DNA from: a virus
Length of the DNA stretch: 32,483 nt
Strand: one strand, 5' to 3'
Virus record (IMG/VR): IMGVR_UViG_3300024999_000274
Location: 1-32,483 of that record
A program made the translations under genes and the position numbers. Below the pieces are notes generated by a model. The model searched no databases and was not told where the DNA came from. It saw only the letters and a list, made by a program, of their open reading frames with translations. Shown here one piece after another: positions 1 through 7,758 of the stretch (the first letter of the stretch is position 1; the number at the start of each line of letters is the position of its first letter).

Positions 1-1448
1 TGCTTAGGTTCTACCCTCCACTCCCGCCTCTTCACCGTCCCGCCCTCGATACGGTCCAAGCGCTCCCCCTGCGTGAGGGTGTAGCCCATGTCGTCCAGAA
101 GGGCTGCGACCTCGGCGTCCGGGGTCTTCCCCTCTTTCACCACGACCCGACCGGCTTTCAGCCAGTCCTGCGCCCGCTTCTCGGCGACGTTCTCGGTCGG
201 TGCGGGGATCGCCACGCCAGGCTTGGAGCCCCCCTGCATGGTGACCGGCTCGGTCGGCGCGACCTTCAGCGACTCCAGGACCTTCTTCTCCTGGACCTCA
301 AGCGGGTTCAGCTCGCCCCCTGAGGCGACCGACTCGGCCAGGCTCTCAAGGATCTCGGCCCGTGTCGTCTCCGGCGTCGCGGGTTTCTCGGGCTCGGGGA
401 GGATCGTCTCTCCCGCGTCCAGCTTGTCCAAGGTCTGCGCCTGCATGGTGGTGGCCGCTACGGGGTCGTCGGAGTGGACTTGCGCCGCCAGTGCCTCGAC
501 CTCAGCCTTCTGCACCTCGGGTGCCGCGGTCTCCAGAGCCTTCAGGTCTTCCTGGACCTTGCCTACCCCTGCAGCCTTGGCCGCCAGGTTGAAAGCTGCC
601 GAGGTGCCACCACCCATGACGCCGCCGGTGAGAGCCCCGATGGCCGCCGATTTGGCCACACCCTGCCCTGCGGGCTTGCCGGTGGCAAGGTTCTGCGCTG
701 CTGTCTCCTGGGCGGACTGCGGCATCTCTTCGAGGAGACCCTCGGAGGCCACCCCCCCGGCGACGGCTTTCGCCATGCCTTTCTTGGCAACTTTCTCCCC
801 GCCGGCCAGAGCCACGTCGATGTCGGTGATGCCGAAACGTTTGGCGAGTCGGCCTCCGGCTACGCTGAGAACCCCGGTAAGGGCGCCGCTGCCTGCTGCG
901 AGGAGGGGTTTCTTCAACCCCGAAAGATCCCCGGTCTCCTGCCTGACCTGCTCGGCGGTGGACCCTGCGGAGACCACCCCCTCCCCTGCGGCCGCTGCGG
1001 CCAAGGTCGGGACCCCGGCTTTTATCAAGCCACGAGCCACCCCTGCGCCACCCAGCATGGATGGTGCCGACTCGATGACGGTGTGGGCGATGGTGGAGGG
1101 GTTGCGGAGAGACGCCCTGACCGTCGGCATGAAACCCTCGGCCGCCGCCACCTCGGCGTTTGCCTGCTGCTGCTCGGGGGAGTAGAGGGTGTCCAGATAC
1201 TCCTTGGCCTGTTTCGGCCTGAAACCTACCGCCTCCGCTGCCTTACCCGCGTACCCGCCCGTCACGATGTCTGCCACACCGACCGCCGCCTCAGGCAGAC
1301 CGATCGCTCCCTTGGTCGCGGAGATCAGGGGGTCGGCGACGAAGCGGCGCAGCCGGGAGGGGGGAGCAGCAGGAGCGGCCTCGGGTCCGGCATAGGGGGT
1401 CAGCTTGGGGGCTGCGAGTTCTTCACCTTCGTACGGAGTCAGGGCCAC
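1..1448 (-). CDS. Large Ala/Gly-rich virion (ejection-type) protein, 3' end outside window
   Basis: The frame is open from a GTG start to the left edge, giving 482 visible codons without a stop. GTG is chosen because AAAAGGAG lies just upstream and directly follows the stop of the preceding gene. The N-terminus is Pro/Ala-rich. It is followed by hydrophobic glycine-zipper stretches at about residues 130-165 (SMLGGAGVARGL) and 270-290 (AAIGALTGGVMGGG), either of which could insert in membranes. A segment EEMPQSAQETAAQNL precedes the second one. This arrangement resembles the N-terminal part of very large phage polyvalent or internal virion proteins, which are ejected with the DNA and often carry enzymatic domains further on. 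The C-terminal part that would show any enzyme is not in the window. Position as the last of three helical proteins after the tail genes supports an ejection role. This is inference. Confidence 0.75.
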   Translation of the reverse strand, partial: MALTPYEGEELAAPKLTPYAGPEAAPAAPPSRLRRFVADPLISATKGAIGLPEAAVGVADIVTGGYAGKAAEAVGFRPKQAKEYLDTLYSPEQQQANAEVAAAEGFMPTVRASLRNPSTIAHTVIESAPSMLGGAGVARGLIKAGVPTLAAAAAGEGVVSAGSTAEQVRQETGDLSGLKKPLLAAGSGALTGVLSVAGGRLAKRFGITDIDVALAGGEKVAKKGMAKAVAGGVASEGLLEEMPQSAQETAAQNLATGKPAGQGVAKSAAIGALTGGVMGGGTSAAFNLAAKAAGVGKVQEDLKALETAAPEVQKAEVEALAAQVHSDDPVAATTMQAQTLDKLDAGETILPEPEKPATPETTRAEILESLAESVASGGELNPLEVQEKKVLESLKVAPTEPVTMQGGSKPGVAIPAPTENVAEKRAQDWLKAGRVVVKEGKTPDAEVAALLDDMGYTLTQGERLDRIEGGTVKRREWRVEPK

Positions 1449-1459
1449 GGCCTCTCCTT

Positions 1460-2815
1460 TTATTGAACGAATTTCTTACCCTGTGCGTCTTTGTAGATCG
1501 GCTTGCCCTCAGGGGTGAAGGTGCCGGTCGGGGTGTAGCCTGCCGGTGCCGTCGGGTCGTAGACTTCACCCTGCGCGTTCACCATCCCCGCGCTCTGGCC
1601 CCGCAGGAGGCCGAAGAGTCTGGGCTTCTTCTCTTTCTGCGGAGTGCGATAGCCGGTGCGCATGGCTGCCGAGACCTCGCTGGGGAGAAGACCCACGGTG
1701 GGTGCCACGGCTTCGGCCAGGGCGGCGTCGGCCTTGACTATGGGGGAATTATTCTTCGCCTCCAGTTCGCGCTGGCGCTGCTCGTTCACAAGCGCCTGCT
1801 TCTCCAGGGTCAAGTCGGTGCCCACCTTCGCCTCAGCGGCGTTGCCGGTCTGGCGGTAGTACCCTTGCAATGCCTCAGACTGGTCCAGCCCGGACTGGGT
1901 CACCTTGGGATACCACTCGTTCACCAGCTCCTGGTTCTCGGCATCCGCCGCCGACTTCCTAAGCGATGCCCCCTGCGCCTCGACCTCCCCTGGGAGGAGG
2001 GCGGTAGTCCTGCGATCGGTGGTGCGGTAGTGGCCCTGCAGGGTGTCGGCGTTCTGCCGGCTCACAGCGTTGGTCCGCAGGTTGTTCTCCTCGGTCTCGC
2101 CCTGCTGCCGGAGGGCCAGCTGCGCCGCAGCCATCTTGAAGCCGAAAGGTCGGCTGTTGATCTTGCTTGCCGCCTGGTCGTCCTCCCACTCATCCTGACT
2201 GCCGGTGTAGCCTACGTCCCCTGCCCGCTTGCGGAAAGAGGGGGTGGTCTCGACCTGCGCGGGGCCGGTAGCACCCACGCCGTCGTAAGCCTGACTCCCT
2301 GGGATGTAGTACCGGGTCCCGCCCGACTCGATATAGCCGCGGTCAGGTGCCTGGGCCTCCGGTGCTTCTGCGGAGAAAGTCACCGTAGGGGTGGTCATCG
2401 GGACGGGTCGCCCCGCCGGAGCCGCGACGGCTCGACGTAGCGAGGGGCGTGCCGTCTGAGGGGTAGCAGGGGCGGAGGCCCTATCCCTGGCCAAGATGTC
2501 ACGCTCCAGGTGCGCAGGGAAGTCGGGCCGCGCGGCCGGAGCGGGTGCTGCGACGGGTGTGACTGGGGCCACCCCCTGGGGCTGGTAGCGCCTCACGTTC
2601 GCCGCGGGGAAGGCGGCGTTGCGCTCCGCGAAGGTGGTGGTCGAGGTGAACGCCTTGCCGACGGTGTTATAGCCCCGCACCCCGACGTTGCCGACTAGGT
2701 TGGTCCCGGCTTTCAGAAGCCCGCCCAAGGCACCGGAGAGAGTCGTGGTGTCGCCCAGCTTCTGCGGGTCGGTCTCGAAATAGGTCTTGGGGTTGAATCT
2801 GGCGGTCTCAGCCAT
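1460..2815 (-). CDS. Putative internal virion protein, 451 aa, family unknown
   Basis: I do not recognise the family. The ATG is preceded by AAAGGAGA at good spacing. The N-terminal third is rich in Ala, Pro and Thr and looks flexible. The middle, about residues 230-365, is Gln/Glu/Ala-rich and probably helical, with two loosely repeated units containing LQGHYR and LQGYYR, as expected for a coiled-coil virion protein. The C-terminus contains YDPTAPAGYTPTGTFTPEG and ends KKFVQ. It lies between another helical protein and the giant partial protein. In short-tailed phages this position usually holds internal/ejection proteins that leave the capsid with the DNA. There is no signal peptide or membrane segment. 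The ejection role is inferred from position and composition only. Confidence 0.7.
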   Translation of the reverse strand: MAETARFNPKTYFETDPQKLGDTTTLSGALGGLLKAGTNLVGNVGVRGYNTVGKAFTSTTTFAERNAAFPAANVRRYQPQGVAPVTPVAAPAPAARPDFPAHLERDILARDRASAPATPQTARPSLRRAVAAPAGRPVPMTTPTVTFSAEAPEAQAPDRGYIESGGTRYYIPGSQAYDGVGATGPAQVETTPSFRKRAGDVGYTGSQDEWEDDQAASKINSRPFGFKMAAAQLALRQQGETEENNLRTNAVSRQNADTLQGHYRTTDRRTTALLPGEVEAQGASLRKSAADAENQELVNEWYPKVTQSGLDQSEALQGYYRQTGNAAEAKVGTDLTLEKQALVNEQRQRELEAKNNSPIVKADAALAEAVAPTVGLLPSEVSAAMRTGYRTPQKEKKPRLFGLLRGQSAGMVNAQGEVYDPTAPAGYTPTGTFTPEGKPIYKDAQGKKFVQ

Positions 2816-2825
2816 AGTATCTCCT

Positions 2826-3932
2826 TTAAGCCCCCGCAGTGTTGACGGTGATGTTCGCTGCGGCGGTCGCCATGGACGCCGTGGCCTGCGCCGCCGCCTT
2901 GGCCGCTTCGATACGGTTCTTGGCGTTGGAGTCCAGGATCTCCATGTTCGCCCTGGCGGTGTCCAGGAAGTTACCGACCCGGGCCTTGAAGTCGTCGATC
3001 CGGTTCTTCACGTCGTCCAGGGCGATCTGAGCGTTCGCCTTGTCCACCTCCAGGTCGAAGCCCGCCTCCTTGATCCTGATCTCATTGGTGACCCGGTGCT
3101 TGTCCAGCTCGGTGTTGACCTTGGCGGTGTACTCGGCGATCCGTGCGGAAGCTTCTGCCACCTCCGCCGCCACCTCCGCCTTGTACTTGTCGACCAGGGC
3201 TGCGACCTGAGCCTGATAGACCTGCACCGTGACCCCCAGGTAGCGAGTGTTGAAGTCGACGTCGGCATTGTGCGCCGCGACCTGCTGCTGCGCGGAGAAC
3301 TGCCAGTTGCTCTTGGCCCAGTCGAAGATGGTGGTGATCAGGTCCCACGCGGTCTGCGACATGTCGAACTGGAACTTCTGCTGCGCGTCCAGCTTGAGTG
3401 CCGAGGTCATGGAGTTGGGGTAGGTGAAGCCCGCGGCGCCGGTGGTCGCGTCGGCGGCCGAGTAGAGATCGCGCAGCACCTGGGTGCGCCGCTCGTAGTC
3501 CCTGGCGTAGAGCGCCACCTGCATCTTGGATGTCTCGACGGTGAGCTTGGTCACCACCACATCGATGTCGTCCGACCCCAGGATGGTGTCGGTGAAGGCC
3601 GAAAGCTTCCCCTTCAGGTTGGTCCAGAAGGTCTCACTCCACATTGCCGTGGTGGCTCCGGAGAGTGTGGGGGCGGCCGGCAGACTGGGGGCGAAGGCAT
3701 CGAAGGTCGCCGCGGACAGGGTCGGGAGGGTCGGGACGACAAGCGAAGGCTTGGTGCCGTCGGCGGTGGCCACTGCGGCGATGCTCAGGTTGGCCACAGC
3801 ACTCAGGGTGGTCATGGTCCAGGTGGTGGCCTGGTCAGTGAGCCTGGCGATGGCTGCGTCGGCGGCATCCTGCAGATGGTCCACGTATGCGTTCATGATG
3901 CCTACTTGATCTAGCGCGTTGAACGTGGTCAT
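2826..3932 (-). CDS. Putative structural/ejection protein with long C-terminal coiled coil, 368 aa
   Basis: No family is recognised. The start ATG is supported by AGGGGGTG upstream, and the stop TAA is fused to the next gene's Shine-Dalgarno. The N-terminal half is Ala/Thr-rich with Pro-containing linkers (SLVVPTLPTLSAATFD). From about residue 215 to the end it is almost continuously heptad-like, with charged Ala-rich helices (KYKAEVAAEVAEASARIAEY, then KNRIDDFKARVGNF, then KNRIEAAKAAAQATASMATA). This predicts a long coiled coil. The Ala-rich C-terminal tail could be amphipathic. It is the first of three consecutive helical proteins downstream of the tail genes. A tail-needle or ejection protein is plausible; neither can be shown from sequence alone. 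Confidence 0.7.
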   Translation of the reverse strand: MTTFNALDQVGIMNAYVDHLQDAADAAIARLTDQATTWTMTTLSAVANLSIAAVATADGTKPSLVVPTLPTLSAATFDAFAPSLPAAPTLSGATTAMWSETFWTNLKGKLSAFTDTILGSDDIDVVVTKLTVETSKMQVALYARDYERRTQVLRDLYSAADATTGAAGFTYPNSMTSALKLDAQQKFQFDMSQTAWDLITTIFDWAKSNWQFSAQQQVAAHNADVDFNTRYLGVTVQVYQAQVAALVDKYKAEVAAEVAEASARIAEYTAKVNTELDKHRVTNEIRIKEAGFDLEVDKANAQIALDDVKNRIDDFKARVGNFLDTARANMEILDSNAKNRIEAAKAAAQATASMATAAANITVNTAGA

Positions 3933-3964
3933 CGCTCACCCCCTGAAAATGATTGGCGAGAAGC

Positions 3965-4192
3965 TTACCTTAACCGGCGCAAAGACGCAAGGTTTTCCTT
4001 GACTTTCTCTCCGAATCGGTTTAAGGCTTCGCGCCGTGCTCCGCAGCCGCAGTCGTGCCCGGTCAGGTCGGTATAGGCGTGAGCCACGACGTCCAGATGC
4101 ACCACCTCGATTACCCGCGCCACGGCGTCACCCAGTCCTCGATCTCTGCGCTCCGGCCCGGGCCCGGACATTATGTGGTTTTTCTCGATCAT
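3965..4192 (-). CDS. Small Cys-motif phage protein, 75 aa
   Basis: The start ATG overlaps the stop of the upstream Ig-like gene in an ATGA junction, so I prefer it to upstream ATGs in the same frame that lie inside that gene. The protein has a hydrophobic/helical region (AVARVIEVVHLDVVAH) followed by a C-terminal motif HDCGCGARREALNRF. Small phage proteins ending in a CGxC-K/R-RRE-LN motif are common in tail regions; their function is not established. The paired cysteines and His could bind a metal. Translational coupling suggests it is made with the large adhesin-like protein. Confidence 0.7.
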   Translation of the reverse strand: MIEKNHIMSGPGPERRDRGLGDAVARVIEVVHLDVVAHAYTDLTGHDCGCGARREALNRFGEKVKENLASLRRLR

Positions 4193-7100
4193 ATTCTTTT
4201 CATCACCCATGCCACGTGGAGCGCCCCATATTCGACCCCCGACACCGTCAAGGTCTCGAAATAGTTCTCCCATGCCGCGATGTTGAACCATGAGTAGGGG
4301 GAGTACATACCGTAGTTCAGCATGAGGAATTCTTCGACATCGCCGAAGGTGTGACCCACGGCCGCTTCAAGTCCGAAATAGGCTATCTTGATCCGGTAGT
4401 CGCCGTAGGTGTAGATACCCCAGCCGGGGGATATCATGGTCAACTCCGTCCCTCCGGGGGCGTTGGTCATGTAGACCAGCCGGTCGGCTGCTATCTGGCA
4501 GTCCCCCTGCCAGATGTATTGCCAGGACGGTGGTGGAGGCGGAGGCGGTGTGTCCAGGCACCCCTGCGTGCAGATAGCCAAGGTGATGTGGGGTGCTGTG
4601 AAAGTCGCGGAAACCGAGGCGCCTGCCGAGTCCTGCACGGTTACCCCGGCGCCCGTGCAGTAGCACCCCGAACTGCCGCTTATGAACAGCTTCCAATAGG
4701 TCGCGTAGCTCAGGCTGCTGACCGAGATACCGTTGGTCTTCCCGGTGATGGTTGCGGTGTATGACTTGCTCCCACCTGTTACCCGGTACGAGTTATAGCC
4801 GTCAGGCACGATAGACAGGGTACTGACCGGTGTGCAGACAGGCACACCGCAGGCTGATACCGCTATGCTCGCCGTCTTGGCCGGAGAGCTGGAGTCCTTG
4901 ACGACGAAAGCGCTGGAGGGTGCCGAGTCGCAGAACCCGCTCACCACAGGAACAGTCACGGACTTGGCCTGCGTCCAACTGCCGAGGAGGCTGGATAGCC
5001 CCGACGGAGTCCCGGTGAGGCCTCCGGCGACCAGCAGCATGTAGGGCGGTTTCCCCCCGGCCCAGGACAGCGTGCCGGAGGCGAATGACATCGACAGCGC
5101 AGACGTGTCCGCCTGGATCGTGATGTAGCCTATGATCAGCGTCGAGACCGCGGCGACCCCGTCCGCCGTTTCGGTGGCTGTGAAAGCGACCCAGTGGCTG
5201 GCGGGGAAGGCGGTCGCGGCCGAGCCGAAAACCAGATATGTCGAGAGCACCCCATTGTGCAGCCCGTGGTCGAACTCGATAAGGCAGTTCTCCGAGTAGC
5301 CGATCAGCTGGAAAGTCAGCACCCCGTCGCGCTTGCGCTCGATGTATCCGTCCAGCTCCAGGGTGAGATAAAGTCGAGCGACGAACGGTGCCGATACCTG
5401 CATCGGCAGCTTCAACGTGGGGGGCTCGACGCTCTGGGCGCAGGTCTGTGTCGTGGTCACCGCCGCGGACTGGTCGTACTGGTCCGAGATGGTGGCGCTG
5501 ATCACGTAGACCCCGGCGTCTATGGGGACGAAGGAGGTGCCGAGCTGATCGGTGTTACTCAGGTACGCCATGTTGGGACCCGGCTGGGTCATGATGGCCC
5601 AGAGCAGGGTGAGTGGTGTCCCGTCGGCGGCCAGGCTGGGGCCGGTGTAGGTAAACTCCATCGCTTCACCGATCCGCCAGGGCTGCCCACCCACTCCACT
5701 ATGACTAGGCACCGTCACAGTGAAGCTGGGGGTGGGCATCACAGGCTTGGCTATGGTGATGGTGATCGTGGCAGTATTCGAGGTCTTGGAAATGCCGTCC
5801 ATGGTCTCCACGACGTAGTAGGTCAACTGATAGGTGGCGTGCCAGGTGTCGGAGAACGCAGTGGTGAGCACATCCCCTGTGACCGCAGGGGTCAGCCCTG
5901 CGGGCGGGGCACCCAGATAGTACACCAGCACTGAGCCGGTCCTGGCTGCGGTGCCACGCAGGTGCTCGTAGATGGAGTTCCGGAGCGCGAAGGGTACGAA
6001 GATCTCGAAGGAGGCCGCCGTAGGAGCACCGACAGGTGCCTGGACCGTGATGGTTACCAGGGAGGCTACCGACTCGGCGGAGACGCCGTTCGCCGTCTCG
6101 ATGGCAGAGAAGCTGAAGGAGGTGGCGCCGCCCCCCGCACCGTCCCAGAAGAACTCGGCGGAGATGGTCCACACACCTCCCGAAAACACGGGGGAGCCGA
6201 TCAGGTTCACCCGGCAGCTTGTCCCGAGCGAGACAATGCGGAACGTCATGGTGGAGCCCGCACGGGCCGGTGTGGCGGTCAGGGTGAAGATCCTGTTGTC
6301 GCTGAACTCGAAGGGAAATAGTGCGGCCGCGGGGTTCGCCTGGACGGTGGGTTTGGGGGTCACCAGGTTCAGCGTAGCGACGTCGGCCGACCCCCCGGTG
6401 CAGGCACCTCCCGAGGCGCTGAAGTCGAACGAGCCGAACGAGTCCGCCTCCCCACCCGTACAGGCACCTCCCGAGGCGCTGAAGTCGAACGAGCCGAACG
6501 AGTCCGCCGACCCCCCGGTGCAGGCACCTCTCGACGATGTGACAGAGACCTCCTGCACGAACACCGCGGACCCGCCGGTACAGGCGCCCCCGGAGGTGTC
6601 GGCGTAGAGGTCGTCGTCGAACATGAACACCGCGTTGCCGCCGGTGCAGGCACCTCCCGTCGATGTGAACTCCCCGTTGGGGTCTCCTTCCTGACCTTGT
6701 GCGAACAGCCACGGGCCGCTGTAGACGTCGGGTGCTGGGAGAAACCGCCCGTTGCCGGCCTGGGTTATGGTGAAGCTGGTCAGCCCGTAGCCGTTTAGCG
6801 TGACGGTGAAGCCGCCGATCCACATGGCGGGGTCGATCTGGTCCAGCACGCTCGGGTCTGTCCAGGTCGGCGCTTGCGCCACCAGGTCTTCGTAGGTCAC
6901 CAGGAACGGGGTGACGCTGCACACCCCCGTGTTGGCCGAGGTCATGACGACCGGCTTCCCGGACGCCCCGCCGACCAGGATGACCGTGCCGGTGTCACCT
7001 ATGACTAGGTTTGAGGGGGTGTGCGGGGTCGTGTCTTCCGGGTCGTCGAAATAGATAGGGCCGAAGGTGCCGGTCACCTTGTCCCAATGGTTGGTGATGA

Positions 7101-7323
7101 AGATGTAGTCCTGCGGCTCCGGGGTGAGGTCCAGGATCTGAACCACGTCGAACTCAGGCGTGAGCGCCAGGACGATGCGCACCAGTAGCCTGTCGGTCGC
7201 GCCTTCGTAGAGGGAGGCGAAAACGTTGGGGCGCACCGCCCCGGCTACGGCCTCGTATCTGGCCTTGGCGTAAGCGATAGCCGCCCCCAACTCGACTGAG
7301 TCGGTCAGGGGGCGCAGCAGCAT
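4189..7323 (-). CDS. Large adhesin-like virion protein: Cys repeats, Ig/PKD-like domains, poly-Pro
   Basis: The start chosen is the ATG overlapping the previous stop (TAATG). An upstream in-frame ATG would place 70 Arg/His/Gln-rich residues inside the 141-aa gene and looks spurious. Length is 1044 aa. Residues 1-220 form a virion-type N-terminal domain (MLLRPLTDSVELGAAIAY...). Residues about 222-309 hold five copies of a GACTGG motif spaced 20-22 residues apart. Then follow several beta-rich, Ser/Thr-rich domains of Ig type; one near residues 545-625 resembles a PKD domain. A PPPPPPP linker lies near 925, followed by a Trp/Tyr-rich C-terminal domain with Cys clusters (GCYCTG, CTQGC). Ig-like modules in phage virions usually mediate weak adhesion to cell surfaces or glycans. 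Neighbours are a tailspike and a tail protein, so a tail- or capsid-exposed adhesin is inferred. There is no signal peptide. Confidence 0.8.
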   Translation of the reverse strand: MLLRPLTDSVELGAAIAYAKARYEAVAGAVRPNVFASLYEGATDRLLVRIVLALTPEFDVVQILDLTPEPQDYIFITNHWDKVTGTFGPIYFDDPEDTTPHTPSNLVIGDTGTVILVGGASGKPVVMTSANTGVCSVTPFLVTYEDLVAQAPTWTDPSVLDQIDPAMWIGGFTVTLNGYGLTSFTITQAGNGRFLPAPDVYSGPWLFAQGQEGDPNGEFTSTGGACTGGNAVFMFDDDLYADTSGGACTGGSAVFVQEVSVTSSRGACTGGSADSFGSFDFSASGGACTGGEADSFGSFDFSASGGACTGGSADVATLNLVTPKPTVQANPAAALFPFEFSDNRIFTLTATPARAGSTMTFRIVSLGTSCRVNLIGSPVFSGGVWTISAEFFWDGAGGGATSFSFSAIETANGVSAESVASLVTITVQAPVGAPTAASFEIFVPFALRNSIYEHLRGTAARTGSVLVYYLGAPPAGLTPAVTGDVLTTAFSDTWHATYQLTYYVVETMDGISKTSNTATITITIAKPVMPTPSFTVTVPSHSGVGGQPWRIGEAMEFTYTGPSLAADGTPLTLLWAIMTQPGPNMAYLSNTDQLGTSFVPIDAGVYVISATISDQYDQSAAVTTTQTCAQSVEPPTLKLPMQVSAPFVARLYLTLELDGYIERKRDGVLTFQLIGYSENCLIEFDHGLHNGVLSTYLVFGSAATAFPASHWVAFTATETADGVAAVSTLIIGYITIQADTSALSMSFASGTLSWAGGKPPYMLLVAGGLTGTPSGLSSLLGSWTQAKSVTVPVVSGFCDSAPSSAFVVKDSSSPAKTASIAVSACGVPVCTPVSTLSIVPDGYNSYRVTGGSKSYTATITGKTNGISVSSLSYATYWKLFISGSSGCYCTGAGVTVQDSAGASVSATFTAPHITLAICTQGCLDTPPPPPPPSWQYIWQGDCQIAADRLVYMTNAPGGTELTMISPGWGIYTYGDYRIKIAYFGLEAAVGHTFGDVEEFLMLNYGMYSPYSWFNIAAWENYFETLTVSGVEYGALHVAWVMKRI
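6391..6660 (-). repeat. Tandem ~60-bp coding repeat (five GACTGG units)
   Basis: Five copies of a block encoding (S/T)GGACTGG(S/N/E)A recur with spacings of 66, 60, 60 and 60 bases. Two adjacent units (about 6406-6450 and 6466-6510) are almost identical over 45 bases at DNA level; both encode ADSFGSFDFSASGGACTGG. Outer copies diverge in the spacer but keep the GACTGG core with one Cys each. The exact 20-codon period and the DNA identity indicate recent in-frame expansion by slippage or unequal recombination. Confidence 0.9.
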
Positions 7324-7748
7324 TAGGCTGGCTCTCCCCCACCGGGGACGTTGCCCAGCTTGTACTTGAGTGTGATGGTGAGCTTGTCCCCGTTGTTCAC
7401 CGGGGTGTAGCCGGAGCCTGGGAGCAGTTGCTCGAAGATTATGATGTCGTTGTGGTAGACCGAGTACCCCTTGATGGTCTTGTTCACGGCGTTGGTCAGG
7501 GGGCCAGTAAAAGTCCAAACCACCGGGTCCCACTCTACAGTGGGGACCCCGCCTGAAAGCCCTACTGTATAGTTGATTATATCGAGGTCTACGTCGTCAT
7601 AGCCCCCGCCCTCTGCCAACTCTCGGATTACCTGACCATCTTGGAGCGCTCCCGAGTCGGTGAAGAGGTCGATGTAAAACATCCCAGACAGCAAGTAGGT
7701 TTCGAGAATGTCCTGCCCGCCTGCGTCCGTTGTCCTCAAGTTCGCCAT
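7323..7748 (-). CDS. Tail/virion structural protein, 141 aa, family unknown
   Basis: The start ATG has a strong AAAGGAGA site overlapping the stop of the tailspike gene. The stop overlaps the start of the 1044-aa adhesin-like gene (TAATG), implying translational coupling. The protein opens MANLRTTDAGGQDILETYLL and is acidic and beta-rich with many aromatic residues. It has no signal peptide, membrane segment or cysteine. I do not recognise a family. Lying between a tailspike and an adhesin-like protein, it may be a small baseplate or linker subunit that anchors one of them. That role is inferred from position only. Confidence 0.75.
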   Translation of the reverse strand: MANLRTTDAGGQDILETYLLSGMFYIDLFTDSGALQDGQVIRELAEGGGYDDVDLDIINYTVGLSGGVPTVEWDPVVWTFTGPLTNAVNKTIKGYSVYHNDIIIFEQLLPGSGYTPVNNGDKLTITLKYKLGNVPGGGEPA

Positions 7749-7758
7749 GCTGTCTCCT

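Noticed and set aside
88-1185. Long plus-strand open frame opposite the partial left-edge gene
   Set aside because: Ser/Thr/Ala-biased mirror of a GC-rich coding strand, no ribosome site or neighbours on that strand; the minus-strand frame gives a coherent protein with a good GTG start.
2787-3914. Long plus-strand frame opposite the coiled-coil protein
   Set aside because: Gly/Val/Arg/His-rich composition typical of antisense frames in GC-rich DNA; no supporting start site.
5705-6922. Minus-strand 405-codon frame within the adhesin-like gene
   Set aside because: Arg/His/Pro-rich out-of-frame translation; the other frame has clear domains and overlaps with both neighbours.
4189-7323. Diversity-generating retroelement target in the adhesin-like protein
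   Set aside because: No reverse transcriptase, template repeat or C-type-lectin variable region in the window; the 60-bp repeats are short tandem copies.
7324-7533. Upstream extension of the 1044-aa protein to an earlier ATG
   Set aside because: The 70 extra residues are Arg/His/Gln-rich and lie in the wrong frame of the 141-aa gene; TAATG overlap supports the later start.
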